Positions 7,980-17,680 of a stretch of 64,000 bases of DNA are shown here, piece after piece. The position numbers and the translations under genes are program-made. Every line of letters starts with the position of its first letter. The stretch's first letter is position 1. The stretch is taken from assembly GCF_010646885.2 (NCBI RefSeq), contig NZ_CP050700.1, positions 2,196,501-2,260,500 on the forward strand, read 5' to 3'. The notes below the pieces were generated by a model. That model worked only from the letters and a program-made list of their open reading frames with translations. It searched no databases and had not been told where the DNA came from. The DNA is from Desulfopila sp. IMCC35008. Its GTDB lineage: Bacteria; Desulfobacterota; Desulfobulbia; Desulfobulbales; Desulfocapsaceae.

Positions 7980-10793
7980 ATGGATTACAGGGAAACCCTG
8001 AATCTGCCGGTAACAAAATTTAAGATGAAGGCGAATCTCGCCCAAAGAGAGCCGGAATATCTGAAGAAGTGGGATAAAGAAGGGTTGTATAAACAAATCC
8101 AGGAACATGCCAAAGACAAGCCCCTTTTCGTCCTGCATGATGGACCTCCTTACGCCAATGGTAATATTCATCTCGGTACTGCTTTCAACAAAATCTTGAA
8201 AGACATTATTCTCAAATCACGCAGAATGGCTGGTTTTAATGCGCCATATATTCCTGGCTGGGATTGTCACGGGCTTCCCATTGAGCACAATGTTGATAAA
8301 GAGCTTGGTGAAAAGAAAAAGGTAATTCCCAAACTTTCAAAACGTGGTGCATGCCGTAAATACGCTGAAAAGTGGATCAAGATCCAAAAAGCAGAGTTCA
8401 AACGTCTCGGAGTGCTTGGTGACTGGGATGATCCGTATCGTACCATGACTTTCCCTTATGAGGCTGCAATTGCCCGTGAGTTTAATAAGTTTCTGAAATC
8501 CGGTGCGGTGATTCGAAATAAGAAGCCGGTATACTGGTGTTCGACATGTACTACTGCCCTTGCAGAGGCTGAAGTAGAGTATCACGACCACACATCACCT
8601 TCTGTATATGTGAAATTTCCGGTGAAGGATGATATTTCCGATGTAGATTCGTCTCTCACTGGTGACAATGTATACATTATCATCTGGACAACGACACCCT
8701 GGACACTTCCCGCAAACCTGGCTATTGCCTTACATCCTGATTTTGAATATGTCTCTGTGCAGGTTGGTGAAGAAAAATGGATACTTGCCAAGGAACTGGT
8801 CGAGCAGGTGATGGAAAACAGTGGTATTGAGGATTATACAATTCTTGGCACCTTTTCAGCCGTTGGTCTGGAGAAGAAAAACTGTCGACATCCGTTCATT
8901 GATCGCGATTCCCTGGTTGTCCTGGCAGATTACGTTACCACTGATGCCGGTACTGGTTGCGTTCATACTGCGCCCGGACACGGAACCGATGACTACCTTA
9001 CCGGTCTGCGCTATGGCCTCGATATCCTCTCTCCTGTTGATAATGAAGGTGTTTATACCCGGGAGGCGGCACAGTATGAGGGGCAAAGGATACCTGCTGT
9101 AAATGATGTAATCATTGAGGACATGAAGAACGCCGGTGTACTTGTTCATCAATCTGATATTGGCCATAGTTATCCGCACTGCTGGCGTTGCAAGAAGCCG
9201 GTCATGTATCGGGCGACTCCGCAATGGTTTATTTCCATGGACAAAATGGGTCTCAGGCAGGCATCACTTGATGCCATCAAGGACGTGACCTGGACGCCTT
9301 CCTGGGGGATGCAGAGGATCTATTCGATGGTTGAGACGAGACCCGACTGGTGCCTGTCACGGCAACGCAGCTGGGGCGTTCCCATCACCGTCATCAGCTG
9401 CAAAAAGTGCGGTGAGATTGTTTGTAATGATGAATTATTTGCCAATATAGATAAATTTTTCCTGAAAGAAGGTGCAGACGCCTGGTTTAAGTATGAGGTG
9501 AATGACTTTCTCGGTGAAGGGTACACATGCTCATGCGGTTCTGACGATTTTGAAAAAGAAGAAGACATTCTTGATGTCTGGTTCGATTCTGGCGTCAGTC
9601 ATGCTGCGGTATGCGAGATTCGTGATGAACTACGGGCACCTGCTGACCTTTATCTTGAAGGGAGTGACCAGCATCGCGGTTGGTTTCAAAGTTCGCTGCT
9701 TACCTCTGTTGGCACACGCGAGACCGCACCGTTTCACGGAGTTCTTACCCATGGGTATGTTGTTGATGGTGAAGGTAAGAAGATGTCCAAGTCGGTGGGT
9801 AATGTCGTAGCTCCTGGAGAGGTTATAGAAAAATATGGAGCAGAAATACTCAGACTCTGGGTGTCAAGTGAGGATTACCGCGACGATATCAAGGTTTCCG
9901 ATGAGATCTTGAAACAGGTATCCGACTCGTACCGGAAAATTCGAAATACTATTCGTTATATGCTAGGTAACCTGAGTGATTTTGACCCTGTGAAAAACAG
10001 GGTCGCATCAGAAGAACTGCCCGAACTTGATCTTTGGGCCCTGGCCAAATATGAAGAGCTCAAAAAGCGCGTTATCGGTTCCTATGAGAAATATGAATTT
10101 CATACCATCTACCAGGCACTGAATTATTTCTGCGGAACAACCATGAGTGCCTTTTACCTGGATATCCTGAAAGATCGATTATATACCTCCGGAACCGATT
10201 CTTTTCTGAGGCGTTCAGCCCAGACGGTTTTGTATGATATTCTTGAAGGGTTGCTCAAAATGATGAGTCCTGTACTCAGTTTTACTGCTACCGAAGCCTG
10301 GGAATCCCTAAAAGGACTGGACCAGAAAGCTCCCCTGAGCGAGGCGATTTTCTTTACTGAGTTTCCTGCGGCAAAAGATACCGGTTTTGATGAAACCCGT
10401 GAAAAAAGGTGGGATGACCTCATAGCTATACGATCTGAAGTGACCAAGGCACTGGAGATAGCAAGACGGGAAAAGATCATCGGTCATTCTCTTGAGGCGC
10501 ATGTGATTATTGCCGGTGGTGGTAACTATACTGAATTCATCGATCGTGAAGTTGAAACCATAAAGGAAATTTCTATCATTTCTGAACTAACAAGAGCTAA
10601 AGACTCGCTCGGCACCAATGATCGAGTTTTCGTGAGTGAGGAGATTGAAGGGCTGGAGATTGTTATTGAACCGGCGTCAGGGGAAAAATGCGAAAGATGC
10701 TGGACCCGTTCTGTAACCGTGGGGCAAGACAGCGAGCATCCGGAAATCTGCGAGAGGTGCGCTACTGTAGTTGACACCATCGTGAACGAATAG
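7980..10793 (+). CDS. ileS: Isoleucyl-tRNA synthetase
   Basis: Class I aminoacyl-tRNA synthetase that charges tRNA-Ile and edits misactivated valine. The signature HIGH appears as HLGT (residues 64-67) in the block [13 protein letters not shown], a form common in bacterial IleS. KMSKS is at 601-605. The CP1 editing domain lies between them, with a TTTPWTLP motif. Two CxxC pairs near the C-terminus (CERC and again CERC) form the expected zinc finger. Length (937) is normal for the bacterial type. The Shine-Dalgarno AAGGAGAG precedes the ATG. It is followed after 10 bp by lspA, as in many proteobacteria. Confidence 0.98.
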   Translation: MDYRETLNLPVTKFKMKANLAQREPEYLKKWDKEGLYKQIQEHAKDKPLFVLHDGPPYANGNIHLGTAFNKILKDIILKSRRMAGFNAPYIPGWDCHGLPIEHNVDKELGEKKKVIPKLSKRGACRKYAEKWIKIQKAEFKRLGVLGDWDDPYRTMTFPYEAAIAREFNKFLKSGAVIRNKKPVYWCSTCTTALAEAEVEYHDHTSPSVYVKFPVKDDISDVDSSLTGDNVYIIIWTTTPWTLPANLAIALHPDFEYVSVQVGEEKWILAKELVEQVMENSGIEDYTILGTFSAVGLEKKNCRHPFIDRDSLVVLADYVTTDAGTGCVHTAPGHGTDDYLTGLRYGLDILSPVDNEGVYTREAAQYEGQRIPAVNDVIIEDMKNAGVLVHQSDIGHSYPHCWRCKKPVMYRATPQWFISMDKMGLRQASLDAIKDVTWTPSWGMQRIYSMVETRPDWCLSRQRSWGVPITVISCKKCGEIVCNDELFANIDKFFLKEGADAWFKYEVNDFLGEGYTCSCGSDDFEKEEDILDVWFDSGVSHAAVCEIRDELRAPADLYLEGSDQHRGWFQSSLLTSVGTRETAPFHGVLTHGYVVDGEGKKMSKSVGNVVAPGEVIEKYGAEILRLWVSSEDYRDDIKVSDEILKQVSDSYRKIRNTIRYMLGNLSDFDPVKNRVASEELPELDLWALAKYEELKKRVIGSYEKYEFHTIYQALNYFCGTTMSAFYLDILKDRLYTSGTDSFLRRSAQTVLYDILEGLLKMMSPVLSFTATEAWESLKGLDQKAPLSEAIFFTEFPAAKDTGFDETREKRWDDLIAIRSEVTKALEIARREKIIGHSLEAHVIIAGGGNYTEFIDREVETIKEISIISELTRAKDSLGTNDRVFVSEEIEGLEIVIEPASGEKCERCWTRSVTVGQDSEHPEICERCATVVDTIVNE

Positions 10794-10803
10794 ACGGTCC
10801 AAA

Positions 10804-11289
10804 GTGTATTATTTTCTGGTCGTTGTTTCAATTATTGCCGCGGATCAGCTTTCCAAGCAATGGGTGCTGAATTCGTTTCAACTGTATGAAGCCAGGGAGA
10901 TCATCCCTGGCTTCTTCAATCTTGTTTATGTCACTAATACAGGGGCTGCATTCAGTATGCTTGCAGGTGTGGATGCTCCCTGGCGGCATTATTTTTTTCT
11001 TACTATCGGAATAATTGCGGTGATAGGGCTCACTGTTGGGTACTTTATTTATCGTAAAGAAAACCCCTGGCATTTGCCTGCTTTTGCCCTGGTAGCAGGG
11101 GGGGCAGCCGGGAACCTTATCGACAGGGTTCGTCACGGTGCAGTCGTTGATTTTCTGGATTTTCATGTGGCCGGTTATCATTGGCCTGCTTTCAATGTTG
11201 CAGATTCTGCGATCTGTGTCGGAGCTGGTGTCTTTATCCTGATCAGTATTCTGGAATCAAAAAAGCAAACAAAGAGGAACATTACATGA
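10804..11289 (+). CDS. lspA: Lipoprotein signal peptidase (signal peptidase II)
   Basis: Inner-membrane aspartyl protease that removes the signal peptide from diacylglyceryl-modified prolipoproteins. Four membrane segments are apparent in 161 residues. The catalytic aspartates are D116 in VVDFLDF and D134 in NVADS, with the conserved NLIDR motif at 104-108. Translation starts at GTG with little Shine-Dalgarno signal, probably by coupling to ileS, which ends 10 bp upstream. The 3' end overlaps the fabD start by 4 bp (ATGA). The lipoprotein encoded at 14358-14999 is one likely substrate. Confidence 0.97.
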   Translation: MYYFLVVVSIIAADQLSKQWVLNSFQLYEAREIIPGFFNLVYVTNTGAAFSMLAGVDAPWRHYFFLTIGIIAVIGLTVGYFIYRKENPWHLPAFALVAGGAAGNLIDRVRHGAVVDFLDFHVAGYHWPAFNVADSAICVGAGVFILISILESKKQTKRNIT

Positions 11290-12227
11290 AGATAGGTGTA
11301 CTTTTTCCGGGGCAAGGGTCCCAATACCTTGGTATGGGCCAGGAGCTTATCGAGGCGGCTGCAGAAAACCGTGAGTTGATGACCATGGCTGAGGAGGTCT
11401 GTGGACTCGACCTTAAGAAGCTGATTGACGGCGGTCCTATGGAAGAGTTGACTCGAAACAGCATACTGCAACCAGCCATTACGATAACCAACATGATTTG
11501 CTGGCAGTCACTCAAACGTGAGTTGGGTGATAAGCAGGTAAGCTGTTTTGCCGGACATAGTCTTGGTGAATACTCGGCATTGTATGCTGCGGGTGTGCTG
11601 AGAGCAGATGATTGTATGCGGCTGGTCGCCAAACGTGGTTCACTGATGGAGCGTGAGGGCAAGGCAAATCCTGGTGGAATGCGGGCCGTGCTCGGACTGG
11701 AAATTGCTGAAGTGGAGCAGGTAATACAGGACTATAAAGGACCAGGTGTTGTCACTGCTGCAAACCATAATACTCCTCAACAGATTGTTCTTTCCGGGGA
11801 CATGGAGGGCCTTGATGCAGTAGCTCCTGTTGTCGAGGAAAAGGGCGGCAAGGTCATCGCCTTAAATGTCAGCGTAGCCAACCATAGCCCTTTGGTGGCG
11901 AAGGCCGTTCCCGATTTTATGAGTTTTATGCAGGATATCGAGTTTGATGTACCGAAGACTCCAGTATATTTCAACGTTTCCGGCACGACAGAAACTGATA
12001 CTGCCATGATTAAGGATATGATGTCACGGCAGATCGTTTCCAGGGTCCATTGGTGTGATATCATTTCGACCATGTTGTCAGAAGGTGTAGACACATTCAT
12101 TGAGGTTGGTCCCAAAACCGTGCTCAAGGGCATGATGCGGAAGATTACCCCCAAAGGAGTGAAGGTTACCTCGCTCCAGTGTGACAGTCCCAAAACAATC
12201 ACCAGTTGTCTGGAAAAACTAGGTTGA
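11286..12227 (+). CDS. fabD: Malonyl-CoA:ACP transacylase
   Basis: Transfers malonyl from CoA to acyl carrier protein to feed fatty-acid elongation. The protein begins [13 protein letters not shown] and has the nucleophile elbow GHSLGEY (S92), an Arg in the LVAKRG block, and the ANHSP segment carrying the catalytic His. Translation should start at the ATG at 11286, which overlaps the lspA stop by 4 bp. The longer open frame reaching back to 11181 lies inside lspA and is not coding. Length is 313 residues. No other fab genes follow, so this is a stand-alone fabD at the end of the ileS-lspA transcript, closed by the hairpin at 12243-12270. Confidence 0.96.
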   Translation: MKIGVLFPGQGSQYLGMGQELIEAAAENRELMTMAEEVCGLDLKKLIDGGPMEELTRNSILQPAITITNMICWQSLKRELGDKQVSCFAGHSLGEYSALYAAGVLRADDCMRLVAKRGSLMEREGKANPGGMRAVLGLEIAEVEQVIQDYKGPGVVTAANHNTPQQIVLSGDMEGLDAVAPVVEEKGGKVIALNVSVANHSPLVAKAVPDFMSFMQDIEFDVPKTPVYFNVSGTTETDTAMIKDMMSRQIVSRVHWCDIISTMLSEGVDTFIEVGPKTVLKGMMRKITPKGVKVTSLQCDSPKTITSCLEKLG

Positions 12228-12242
12228 CCGGTTTTCGATTCT

Positions 12243-12270
12243 CCGGGCTTACAGTCAAGTGTAAGCCCGG
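12243..12270 (+). terminator. Hairpin after fabD
   Basis: Perfect 11-bp GC-rich stem (CCGGGCTTACA / TGTAAGCCCGG) with a 6-nt loop, 15 bp after the fabD stop, followed by CAAATTTTAC. The T-run is short but the stem is strong. It probably ends the ileS-lspA-fabD transcript. Confidence 0.75.
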
Positions 12271-12394
12271 CAAATTTTACATCCCACGTCAATTTTGCCC
12301 AAACTACTCACTTGTTTTCGAGTAACTCATAATCGATACAACCATCCAGAAAGATTGTGCCGAAGTCACTGGAAATTGGTAGGCATAGAGAGAT

Positions 12395-12607
12395 ATGAAA
12401 CATTTACAAAAGAAGTGTTTAAGCTGTGTTAACTTCAGACCTACGACTGTTGAGCAGGGGGTATGTCGCCTTGATAAAGCCCTCTCTCCCGAGTACCCGA
12501 TTATGGAGCATACCCACAGCTGCGAGAACTGGAACACCTGCGGCCAACAGTATTATATTCGGGTTGGTTGGGTCAAAAAACATAAGGAAATACAAGGTTC
12601 AGAATAG
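12395..12607 (+). CDS. Small cysteine-rich protein, function unknown
   Basis: A 70-residue protein with five cysteines (C8, C11, C24, C43, C49) in a CxxC...C...C...C pattern that suggests a small zinc or iron-sulphur knuckle. The final block CGQQYYIRVGWVKKH is dense in aromatic and basic residues. GAGAG sits just before the ATG. Composition and codon use look like a real gene. It is separated from fabD by a terminator and so has its own promoter. I do not recognise the family. A nucleic-acid-binding or metal-buffer role would be a guess. Confidence 0.6.
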   Translation: MKHLQKKCLSCVNFRPTTVEQGVCRLDKALSPEYPIMEHTHSCENWNTCGQQYYIRVGWVKKHKEIQGSE

Positions 12608-13002
12608 CCTCCCCGTCAGGGCGAACGACGAGAGATTCAATTTCGTCAGTTCCTCCTTTCAACGATACGTTTTCACGCCTTGAGAATCCTTTCTCATATC
12701 CGCTTCGATTTTTACACATTTTATTTGCTGTTATGGAGGTAATGGACCGGGCTGGACGGGGAATACAAATAGCGTATCAAAACGGCACGCTTCTGAAACT
12801 TTGACATAAACAGTAGGGGATAATGTTGATTTTGCAGAATTACCCCAAAGACGGATCCTTTACCTTGAAAATCCCCTGATTAAAGGTCCGGATAGATTCT
12901 GTCAGAGATAATTTCATAACCCTTTTCCCCCAGAGTACCCCCCGTGAATATATTTCGGGGGGCATATTTCTCACTCTCCACTGTCGCATTTACGACCCGC
13001 TT
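12608..13002. other. Convergent intergenic region
   Basis: 395 bp between the Cys-rich gene and the end of the leftward regulator gene. Apart from the hairpin at 12938-12962 I see only very short frames, one of 20 codons near 12740 that follows GGAGG. Nothing is convincing. Confidence 0.4.
12938..12962 (-). terminator. GC-rich hairpin 40 bp past the regulator gene
   Basis: A 7-bp all-GC stem (CCCCCCG / CGGGGGG) with an 11-nt AT loop. It lies downstream of the leftward response-regulator gene. There is no T-run on the minus strand, so it may act as an mRNA 3'-end stabiliser or a factor-assisted terminator. Confidence 0.5.
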
Positions 13003-14361
13003 TTACTTAAAGTCTGAAGGACTGATATCATACTTCTTCAGCTTATAGTGAATGGAACGACGGCTAATATTGAGGAGCTCAGCCGCACTCTTTTGAACCC
13101 CTTTGGTCTGCCTGAGTGCGCGGATGATTGCATCTTTCTCACTACTTTCCAGGCTGAATTGATCCGGTCCGTCAACGATAGTCCGAGTACCACCAACAGT
13201 GGTCTCTTCAAGCTGGAGGTCTTGCGGTTCAAGGTGACCGTTTATACAAAGAACAGCCGCACCCTCGAGACCGTTCTTGAGTTCACGGACATTACCCGGC
13301 CATCGGTAATTCTGGAGCCATTTCATGGTCTCTTCAGGAATGGTGATTGGTGGCAGATTATAGGCCTTGCAGTGAAGTTTAAGGAACCGATTGGCCAGGG
13401 CCGGAATGTCCTGGCGTCTCTCACGTAAGGGCGGGACATTAAGGGTTACAACCCTCAGACGGTAATAGAGATCCTGTCTGAAATTTCCTGCCTCAATGTC
13501 AGCGCTCAGGTCTGAATTGGTGGCTGCTATGACCCTGCAGTCTATCCGCTTTTCTTGAAGAGAACCAACCCTCCTGATTTTCTTATCTTCCAGAAAGCGC
13601 AGCAGCCTGTTTTGCATTTCGGCTGAGATGTTTCCTATCTCATCAAGAAAGAGGGTCCCACCCTCTGCTGCCTCAATAAGTCCTTTCTTATCCTGTATAG
13701 CGTTGGTAAATGCTCCTTTGGTGTGACCAAATAATTCGCTTTCCAGGATTCCTGGAGGGGTCGACCCGCAGTCGACGATAATATAGGGGCCCTTTCTCCT
13801 GTGGCTGTTGTCGTGGATAGCTTTGGCGATACCTTCCTTGCCGGATCCACTTTCACCAAGAATCAGTGTGTTAACGTCACTTGCCGCAACACGGAGCATC
13901 ATTTCATGCAGTAATTTCATAGGTGGTGATTCACCCCAGATAAAGCCGGTATTCTCGTTTTTAGGTGGTTCTTTCCCGGTAAGGGGTTGTTGCTGCCTGT
14001 CGAGGTGGATTTTAACTTTTTCGACAAGGGCTTTACCGTCAAATGGTTTTGTCAGGTAATCGACTGCTCCTGACTGGACAGCAGATACTGCTTCCTTGAT
14101 GGAACCGTAAGCGGTAAGAAAGATTACAGGTAGGCCCGGAGCGGTGGTCTGAATTTTGGTAAAGAGTTGAATGCCGCTCATGTTGGGCATCTTGATATCT
14201 GAGATAACAAGATCAACATCGTCGGATTTGAGAAAGGTGAGGGCACTCTCTGCATCATCCGCTTTTAATACGGTAAAACCGGCAGCACTAAAGCGTGCAT
14301 CAAGGACTTCAAGTATATTGGGATCGTCGTCAACGATGAGAAGCTTCTGTTGTTCTTTCAT
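13003..14361 (-). CDS. Sigma-54-dependent response regulator, GlrR/NtrC type
   Basis: Three-domain transcription activator. The receiver domain (1-118) has phospho-acceptor D55 and K105. The AAA+ domain (about 140-370) has Walker A GESGSGKE (169-176). The Fis-type helix-turn-helix (about 405-450) contains SAAELLNISRRSIHYKL. The sigma-54 contact loop reads GAFTNA (216-221) in place of GAFTGA. It overlaps the upstream lipoprotein gene by 4 bp. The order kinase-lipoprotein-regulator matches glrK-qseG-glrR of enterobacteria, which senses envelope state. A sigma-54 promoter at 16957 just beyond the kinase gene is an obvious candidate target. Confidence 0.93.
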   Translation of the reverse strand: MKEQQKLLIVDDDPNILEVLDARFSAAGFTVLKADDAESALTFLKSDDVDLVISDIKMPNMSGIQLFTKIQTTAPGLPVIFLTAYGSIKEAVSAVQSGAVDYLTKPFDGKALVEKVKIHLDRQQQPLTGKEPPKNENTGFIWGESPPMKLLHEMMLRVAASDVNTLILGESGSGKEGIAKAIHDNSHRRKGPYIIVDCGSTPPGILESELFGHTKGAFTNAIQDKKGLIEAAEGGTLFLDEIGNISAEMQNRLLRFLEDKKIRRVGSLQEKRIDCRVIAATNSDLSADIEAGNFRQDLYYRLRVVTLNVPPLRERRQDIPALANRFLKLHCKAYNLPPITIPEETMKWLQNYRWPGNVRELKNGLEGAAVLCINGHLEPQDLQLEETTVGGTRTIVDGPDQFSLESSEKDAIIRALRQTKGVQKSAAELLNISRRSIHYKLKKYDISPSDFK

Positions 14362-14999
14362 AATGGTTTTTTCTTTTCCTGCAATTGCTGGTCTATTGCT
14401 TCAAGCTCAGTAATTTGGTGTTGTAAGGTATCGATCATTTCCTGGGCGGTTATGTTGTCTTCCTGGTATGACTGGAGAAGGGTGCGAAGACTTTCTGTTT
14501 TCGTGTGAAGTTGTTTAATTTCTTTACGTTTCTTTTTTAGATCCTCACTCTTTTTTTGGAGATCCTTCTGTAACTTTTCAGATTCTGTTCGAAGAGTTTG
14601 GTTGCTTATTTTGAGAGCTGTCACCACAAGCGTAGGATTTTCAATGTAAAATCCACTATGGTACGGTTGTTTCCACTCTTTGAGCAATTCAACCGAATTA
14701 TTGTAATCATCCGTTGTTTGAGCGATGGCCATACGAGTACACGCCAGATTGTATAAGGCTGTATTTTTTGCTTGACCATCTGTTTCAGAATTATATACCT
14801 GCTGGAATAGCTCTTCCGCTTTTTGGTAATTACCAAGTAAAAAAGCCTTCTCCCCATCTCGCAGGAGTTGGGCCTCGTCACTGGCACTGACGACTATCTG
14901 CACATAGCTGCAACCCGATTGAAGCAATGCGGTAATGATGATGGTCAATAAGAGTACCAGGAAGAAGCGAAGATTAAGAAAAAAACCTGTATGCATCAT
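14358..14999 (-). CDS. QseG-like outer-membrane lipoprotein with TPR and coiled coil
   Basis: 213-residue lipoprotein. A hydrophobic signal (residues 8-29) ends in the lipobox LLQSGC (C30). Residues about 40-95 form a TPR-like pair (AFLLGNYQKAEELFQQVY, then LYNLACTRMA). Residues about 130-205 are a long charged coiled coil. In enterobacteria QseG (YfhG) sits between GlrK and GlrR and tethers the kinase to the outer membrane. This gene has the same position and layout, so the role is inferred from synteny and architecture. LspA from this window would mature it. It starts 17 bp after the kinase stop. Confidence 0.8.
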   Translation of the reverse strand: MMHTGFFLNLRFFLVLLLTIIITALLQSGCSYVQIVVSASDEAQLLRDGEKAFLLGNYQKAEELFQQVYNSETDGQAKNTALYNLACTRMAIAQTTDDYNNSVELLKEWKQPYHSGFYIENPTLVVTALKISNQTLRTESEKLQKDLQKKSEDLKKKRKEIKQLHTKTESLRTLLQSYQEDNITAQEMIDTLQHQITELEAIDQQLQEKKKPL

Positions 15000-15016
15000 T
15001 CGATAGATATTGATCT

Positions 15017-16468
15017 TCAGTCGTTGAGTTGATAGCCGGATTCCGGCAGGGTGAAAGAAAATGTTGCCCCGAGATCCGTATTGTTGCTTACTGATATAGT
15101 TCCCCCGAGATCCTGAATAATTTTCTTTGAAATATACAGTCCAAGGCCGACGCCGTCCATATGTTTGCGGATAGACTTGGACCGATAGTATTTATGGAAG
15201 ATAAGTGAAATTTCATTTTCATCTATACCTGGACCATGATCACGTATAGAAAAAAGAACATACCCCGGTATCTCACTCTTTTGTACCTTAATAATAATTT
15301 CACTCTCATTGGGTGAGAATTTTAAACCGTTGCCAACAATGTTGGTGAGTACCTGTTGGATTTCCTCGCGGGCACCCCTTACTTTTGGCAGATTTGGTTG
15401 TATATGACTGATGAGGTTGATGTTTTTTAGTCGGGCCATGGCGTCAAGGCTTTCAATGCAGTTATCGATCAGTTGCCCGGTTTCAAGTGGCTCACGTGAG
15501 GGTGACTGGGTCCCTGCCTCTAGTTTTGAAACATCCATTAACTGGTTGAGCATTTCGTTAATGCGGGTAAGTTCAGAACTCGCAATGGAGAGGAACTTGT
15601 GTTGTTTTTCATTAACCTCGCCGAGTACCTCTTCTGCCATGAGATTTACTGATTCCTGGATCGAGGAGAGAGGCGTGCGTATCTCATGACTCAAGGTGGC
15701 GATAAAATCGGCACGGAGATTTTCCTCTTCCTGAAGCTCACGATTCATGTCGTTAAAGGCGTTGGCGAGATCAGAAAATTCATCTTGTGAGGAAACCTTT
15801 ATCTCATTATTGTATTCACCTTGTGAGAGTGTTCGCAATCCATGCGTTAGTTGCTTGAGAGGCATAATGATTGATTTTGACACAAAAAGTATGCCGATAA
15901 AAGCAATCACAACAGAGAGTCCAAATCCAAGTAGACCGTCTCGTGTCGAACGAAAAGTCAGCCTGTGAATCTCCATCATGGCCTGTTCAATCTGCTCCTG
16001 GTTAGTGTCACGAAGGCTGACTAAAAGAGCAAGCCAGTTGTTGAGGGTGTCTTCATCGACCCAGCGGATATCGGTTCCTTCCTGAATTAATTTTTCATAA
16101 TGGTTGTTATATTCATGATTAAACAGCGAGAAACTGTCCGGGAGGGAATATCCCCTTGCTGACAGATGGTTTATGGTCTCGAGGGCCGTATCGAAATACT
16201 CCTTTGAGGCGTCAAAATACTCTCTGTACACATCTTTATTTAAGAGAGAATATTTCTTGGCGTTGCCATCCATTTCCAACAGGTTTTCGATAAGAATTTT
16301 GGATTGACTGGAAATGACGTTGTTGATGTTCACGATCTCTTCCGACATGTTCATCATTTTTTGTATATGAAAAAACACGTAGACAATGGTGCCATAGAAA
16401 ATAAGGACAAAGATCAGCAGGGATAATGCTAGTTTGGTGGTGATGGTTAAGCGTGGGGAAAAGGTCAT
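15017..16468 (-). CDS. GlrK/QseE-like membrane histidine kinase
   Basis: Inner-membrane sensor kinase. A first membrane segment (about residues 10-33) and a periplasmic helical domain (about 35-175) precede a second membrane segment. A HAMP linker ends in FNDMNREL, a HisKA domain has the H-box ATLSHEIRTP, and a HATPase domain has GNGLKFSP (N box), RDHGPGI and GVGLGLYISKKI. I place the start at the ATG at 16468, which follows AGGTG; the longer frame uses a TTG at 16495 with no ribosome site. It is the first gene of the kinase-lipoprotein-regulator operon. Confidence 0.92.
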   Translation of the reverse strand: MTFSPRLTITTKLALSLLIFVLIFYGTIVYVFFHIQKMMNMSEEIVNINNVISSQSKILIENLLEMDGNAKKYSLLNKDVYREYFDASKEYFDTALETINHLSARGYSLPDSFSLFNHEYNNHYEKLIQEGTDIRWVDEDTLNNWLALLVSLRDTNQEQIEQAMMEIHRLTFRSTRDGLLGFGLSVVIAFIGILFVSKSIIMPLKQLTHGLRTLSQGEYNNEIKVSSQDEFSDLANAFNDMNRELQEEENLRADFIATLSHEIRTPLSSIQESVNLMAEEVLGEVNEKQHKFLSIASSELTRINEMLNQLMDVSKLEAGTQSPSREPLETGQLIDNCIESLDAMARLKNINLISHIQPNLPKVRGAREEIQQVLTNIVGNGLKFSPNESEIIIKVQKSEIPGYVLFSIRDHGPGIDENEISLIFHKYYRSKSIRKHMDGVGLGLYISKKIIQDLGGTISVSNNTDLGATFSFTLPESGYQLND

Positions 16469-16860
16469 TATGCACCTGCCAATAGAGCCCGGCAAAGAGT
16501 ATTTGAATTATGGGTCTGTCTTCTCTGACTAATCGATAAGTTTACCAAAGGAATCTGAATATTACGAGAAGTCTCCTTACTAAGAACGTACCGGGAGACC
16601 AATTAAATAGTTCCCGTCCTAAAACTACCCTTTTGGTCAATATCTTCATTATGCTCAAAATTTTATCCTCCGGTAAGTGAGGAACGAGACTCCGAGATAT
16701 CAATTATATACCTGTGGTAAAATTGTTCACATGCCTCGATCTGGACCAGATAAGGGTAGACTTCGAAACACCTGGTTTTAGGATGAAAACTTAATAAGAA
16801 AATTGCACAGTGGCAGGATTTACTTACTTAGACACTTGAGACATGAGAATTCGTGACTCC

Positions 16861-16885
16861 TTTTTGCACGCTCCTTGTGCAAAAA
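16861..16885. promoter_or_regulatory. Inverted repeat, candidate sigma-54 enhancer site
   Basis: Perfect 9-bp arms TTTTTGCAC and GTGCAAAAA are separated by 7 bp, centred about 83 bp upstream of the -24/-12 promoter. Spacing and symmetry suit an NtrC-family activator dimer. A related half site (TTGCAC) lies near 16801. Assignment to the neighbouring regulator is inference. Confidence 0.55.
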
Positions 16886-16956
16886 ACGTAACTGAACAGA
16901 TAACTCAAAAAATAAAAAGCTCATAAAAACAAGATGAAGACAGCATAAATCATCTT

Positions 16957-16972
16957 TGGCACAGGGCTTGCT
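16957..16972 (+). promoter_or_regulatory. Sigma-54 promoter (-24/-12)
   Basis: TGGCAC, 5 bp, TTGCT: an exact match to the sigma-54 consensus, oriented toward the exported-protein gene that starts at 17085. Initiation is expected near 16984, giving a leader of about 100 nt. Confidence 0.8.
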
Positions 16973-17084
16973 TTATGATGATTACCCGAGGGAAGTACAT
17001 TTGCATGCAGAATTAAAAATATTGAACGCGAGTAGAGCACCATTCTTGTGTAATCATGCGTAAACCAATTTTCAGGAGTAAAAA

Positions 17085-17411
17085 ATGAAGAAGACACTAT
17101 CTGTCATCGTGATTTCAGCTTTTGTAGCAGTAGCATCAACCGCGATTGCCTCATCTACACCATCTAAACCGGTAACTGAAGAACCTCAGACAACAATTCA
17201 GACCTCTATTGAGAAACTGCAACAATCTTTTTCGGGCCTGGTAAAGAAAACAGATACTGGTTTGATTCTGGAAACCAGGGATGGCGCGTATATGTTAAAA
17301 GGCCTGAGCCTTGAAGAAATCGTGGGTAAAGAAGTATTTGTCACCGGTGTGGTGAAAAGCGAAAACGACGCAAATACCATCTATGTGGTAAAAGCTGATG
17401 TTAAAGAGTGA
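17085..17411 (+). CDS. Small exported protein, probable OB-fold
   Basis: 108 residues. A clean Sec signal peptide (residues 1-22, cleavage after AIA) is followed by a Thr/Pro-rich linker and a strand-rich domain (about 48-108; FSGLVKKTDTGLILETRDG, then VGKEVFVTGVVKS). The alternation of strands resembles small periplasmic OB-fold proteins. GGAG precedes the ATG. The consensus sigma-54 promoter upstream and the divergent GlrKR-like operon suggest induction by envelope stress or by the signal that kinase senses. I do not recognise a named family, and no catalytic residues are visible. A hairpin and a terminator follow. Confidence 0.8.
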   Translation: MKKTLSVIVISAFVAVASTAIASSTPSKPVTEEPQTTIQTSIEKLQQSFSGLVKKTDTGLILETRDGAYMLKGLSLEEIVGKEVFVTGVVKSENDANTIYVVKADVKE

Positions 17412-17416
17412 GTAGT

Positions 17417-17445
17417 ATCATATTCGGCAATGTGCCGAATATGAT
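17417..17445 (+). repeat. 13-bp perfect stem directly after the stop codon
   Basis: ATCATATTCGGCA and its exact complement are separated by 3 bp, starting 6 bp after the exported-protein stop. It has no T-run, so it probably protects the mRNA 3' end ahead of the true terminator. Confidence 0.6.
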
Positions 17446-17486
17446 AGAGCGATACAATTCGCTCTAAAGAGGAAAGGCACCTGGGG

Positions 17487-17523
17487 AAGCTGATCGACGT
17501 ATCTGTCGGTCAGCTTTTTTTTT
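17487..17523 (+). terminator. Intrinsic terminator
   Basis: 12-bp stem (AAGCTGATCGAC / GTCGGTCAGCTT, one G-T pair), 6-nt loop, then an uninterrupted T9 run ending at 17523. This is a textbook rho-independent terminator for the sigma-54-driven transcript. Confidence 0.92.
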
Positions 17524-17625
17524 TGCAAAATGATCTATTATCTGCTGGAATGGTAGGAGAGAAGTTACGTAGTAGCAATGTGTTGTGGCAAGAGCAAATT
17601 ACAGTATACAGAAATGAAAAAGTCA

Positions 17626-17655
17626 TTGACATAATGGGTGTGTTTGGCGTACATT
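17626..17655 (+). promoter_or_regulatory. Sigma-70-type promoter for proline dehydrogenase
   Basis: TTGACA (17626-17631), 18 bp, TACATT (17650-17655). The predicted start near 17662 places the palindrome at 17671 just downstream, where a repressor would block transcription. Confidence 0.55.
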
Positions 17656-17670
17656 TTCTGTGTTCAGCGA

Positions 17671-17680
17671 TTGTATACAA
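17671..17680. promoter_or_regulatory. Palindromic operator TTGTATACAA, copy 1
   Basis: Exact 10-bp palindrome about 80 bp upstream of the proline dehydrogenase start. The same sequence occurs in the TRAP promoter (22409) and, with one change, upstream of the racemase-family gene (26808). The form resembles GntR (FadR/VanR branch) operators. Confidence 0.6.

Larger units (their letters stand above)
16469..17084. other. Regulatory gap between the GlrKR-like operon and the exported protein gene
   Basis: 616 bp separating divergent genes. It contains an inverted repeat at 16861-16885 and a consensus sigma-54 promoter at 16957-16972, both described separately. The remainder has no supported frame. 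Confidence 0.6.
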
